From Bermanella sp. WJH001 (lineage in GTDB: Bacteria > Pseudomonadota > Gammaproteobacteria > Pseudomonadales > Oceanobacteraceae), in the NCBI RefSeq assembly GCF_030070105.1, contig NZ_JASJOO010000006.1, positions 248,001 to 312,000 of the forward strand: a stretch of DNA of 64,000 nucleotides, written 5' to 3'. This document shows, piece after piece, positions 63,526 through 64,000 of the stretch. Numbering within the stretch: the first letter of the stretch is position 1; each line of letters opens with the position of its first letter. Both the position numbers and the translations under genes were made by a program. The notes beneath the pieces are model-generated. The model was given only the letters and a program-made list of their open reading frames with translations, made no database searches and was not told where the DNA came from.

Positions 63526-64000
63526 ATGGCGTCTTATATTGAAAGTATTCAAGAAAACCAGCCAAAAGAAGGGCTGCGTCAAGCATTTGAGCTCTTTAAT
63601 CAAATGTCCGAACAACTTACTGACAGTTACAGTAAATTAGAAAGTCAGGTGCAATTATTATCTGGGGAGCTGGCTGAAGTCAGTGCCGCTCGGATGAAAG
63701 AGTTAAAAGAAAAAGAACGTTTAGCTGATCGTTTGCATAGCTTGTTGCAACTATTGCCTGGTGGCGTAGTGGTGTTAGACGGAAATGGCCGTGTGCAAGA
63801 AAGTAATCGAGCAGCCCACGCCATGTTGCATCATGAAGGTTTGCAAGGGCAATTGTGGCGTGATGTGATTAGCCAATATTTTCGCCCTCGTGAAGATGAT
63901 GGCCATGAAGTATCACTTATAAATGGTCGCCGCCTGAGTATTCAAACATCGAGCTTAGAAAACGAGCCAGGGCAAATAGTGTTAATGACAGATCAAACAG
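63526..64000 (+). CDS. fleS: Flagellar two-component sensor kinase FleS (partial, 5' end)
   Basis: The frame is open from the ATG at 63526 to the end of the window (158 residues), so the gene is cut. The N terminus has a coiled coil (about residues 20-70: FNQMSEQLTDSYSKLESQVQ), then a PAS domain starting near LLQLLPGGVVVLDGNGRVQE. This matches FleS/FlrB, a soluble kinase without membrane segments that phosphorylates FleR to turn on middle flagellar genes. The kinase core lies beyond the window. Position after fleQ and the sigma-54 promoter support the name. Confidence 0.88.
   Translation, partial: MASYIESIQENQPKEGLRQAFELFNQMSEQLTDSYSKLESQVQLLSGELAEVSAARMKELKEKERLADRLHSLLQLLPGGVVVLDGNGRVQESNRAAHAMLHHEGLQGQLWRDVISQYFRPREDDGHEVSLINGRRLSIQTSSLENEPGQIVLMTDQT

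Overview
The window is one contiguous piece of a gammaproteobacterial chromosome, probably from a marine Oceanospirillales-type organism. The evidence is gene order: pyrG-eno-ftsB-ispD-ispF-truD-surE-pcm-(DUF368)-nlpD-rpoS, the ygfZ/sdhE-ygfX block, and fleQ-fleS flagellar regulators of the Pseudomonas type. Base composition is moderate (low-to-mid 40s % GC by eye) and even. I see no rRNA, tRNA, insertion sequence, prophage or CRISPR array. The window opens inside pyrG and closes inside fleS.

Layout. 1-9.5 kb: housekeeping and stationary-phase block (CTP synthase, enolase, FtsB, MEP-pathway IspD/IspF, TruD, SurE, Pcm, a DUF368 lipid-carrier transporter, NlpD, RpoS). 9.8-12.8 kb: a DUF3127 protein with an SSB-like acidic tip, RmuC and a WYL regulator. 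12.8-17.4 kb (minus strand): molybdenum cofactor and molybdate uptake operon moaBCDE-modABC, followed by the Rho antiterminator rof. 17.5-42 kb: mixed metabolic, stress and regulatory genes (M20 peptidase, GNATs, CBS protein, MCP, metallo-beta-lactamase-fold enzyme, FabA-like protein, FKBP, NhaR, HPF-like protein, BI-1, DEAD-box helicase, zinc ADH, type III ornithine/lysine decarboxylase, exported M19-like protein, HDOD, YgfZ, SdhE, YgfX, TPMT, CvfB). 58.7-64 kb: a TPR-methyltransferase and the flagellar genes fliS, fleQ and fleS.

The most unusual part is 42.1-58.6 kb. Three minus-strand genes encode an exported fibro-slime/PA14-like protein and two outer-membrane beta-barrels, one carrying an SH3-like domain. 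Facing away from them is a plus-strand operon: a periplasmic coiled-coil protein, a periplasmic TPR protein, two TPR lipoproteins, a small periplasmic protein, an ExbB/TolQ channel protein, two different ExbD proteins, and a TonB-like AgmX/PglI-type protein. Behind it lies a 1539-residue lipoprotein with a beta-propeller-like region, a 67-copy and a 17-copy Val-Asp-Pro tract, a PKD domain and a haem-c motif. Together these look like a proton-driven trans-envelope machine of the Myxococcus Agl-Glt/Nfs kind, with a candidate surface substrate. One ExbD has Asn where the proton-relay Asp should be. Two divergently arranged units of the cluster share an exact 14-base upstream motif.

All assignments come from reading the sequence and recalled family motifs; no database search was run.
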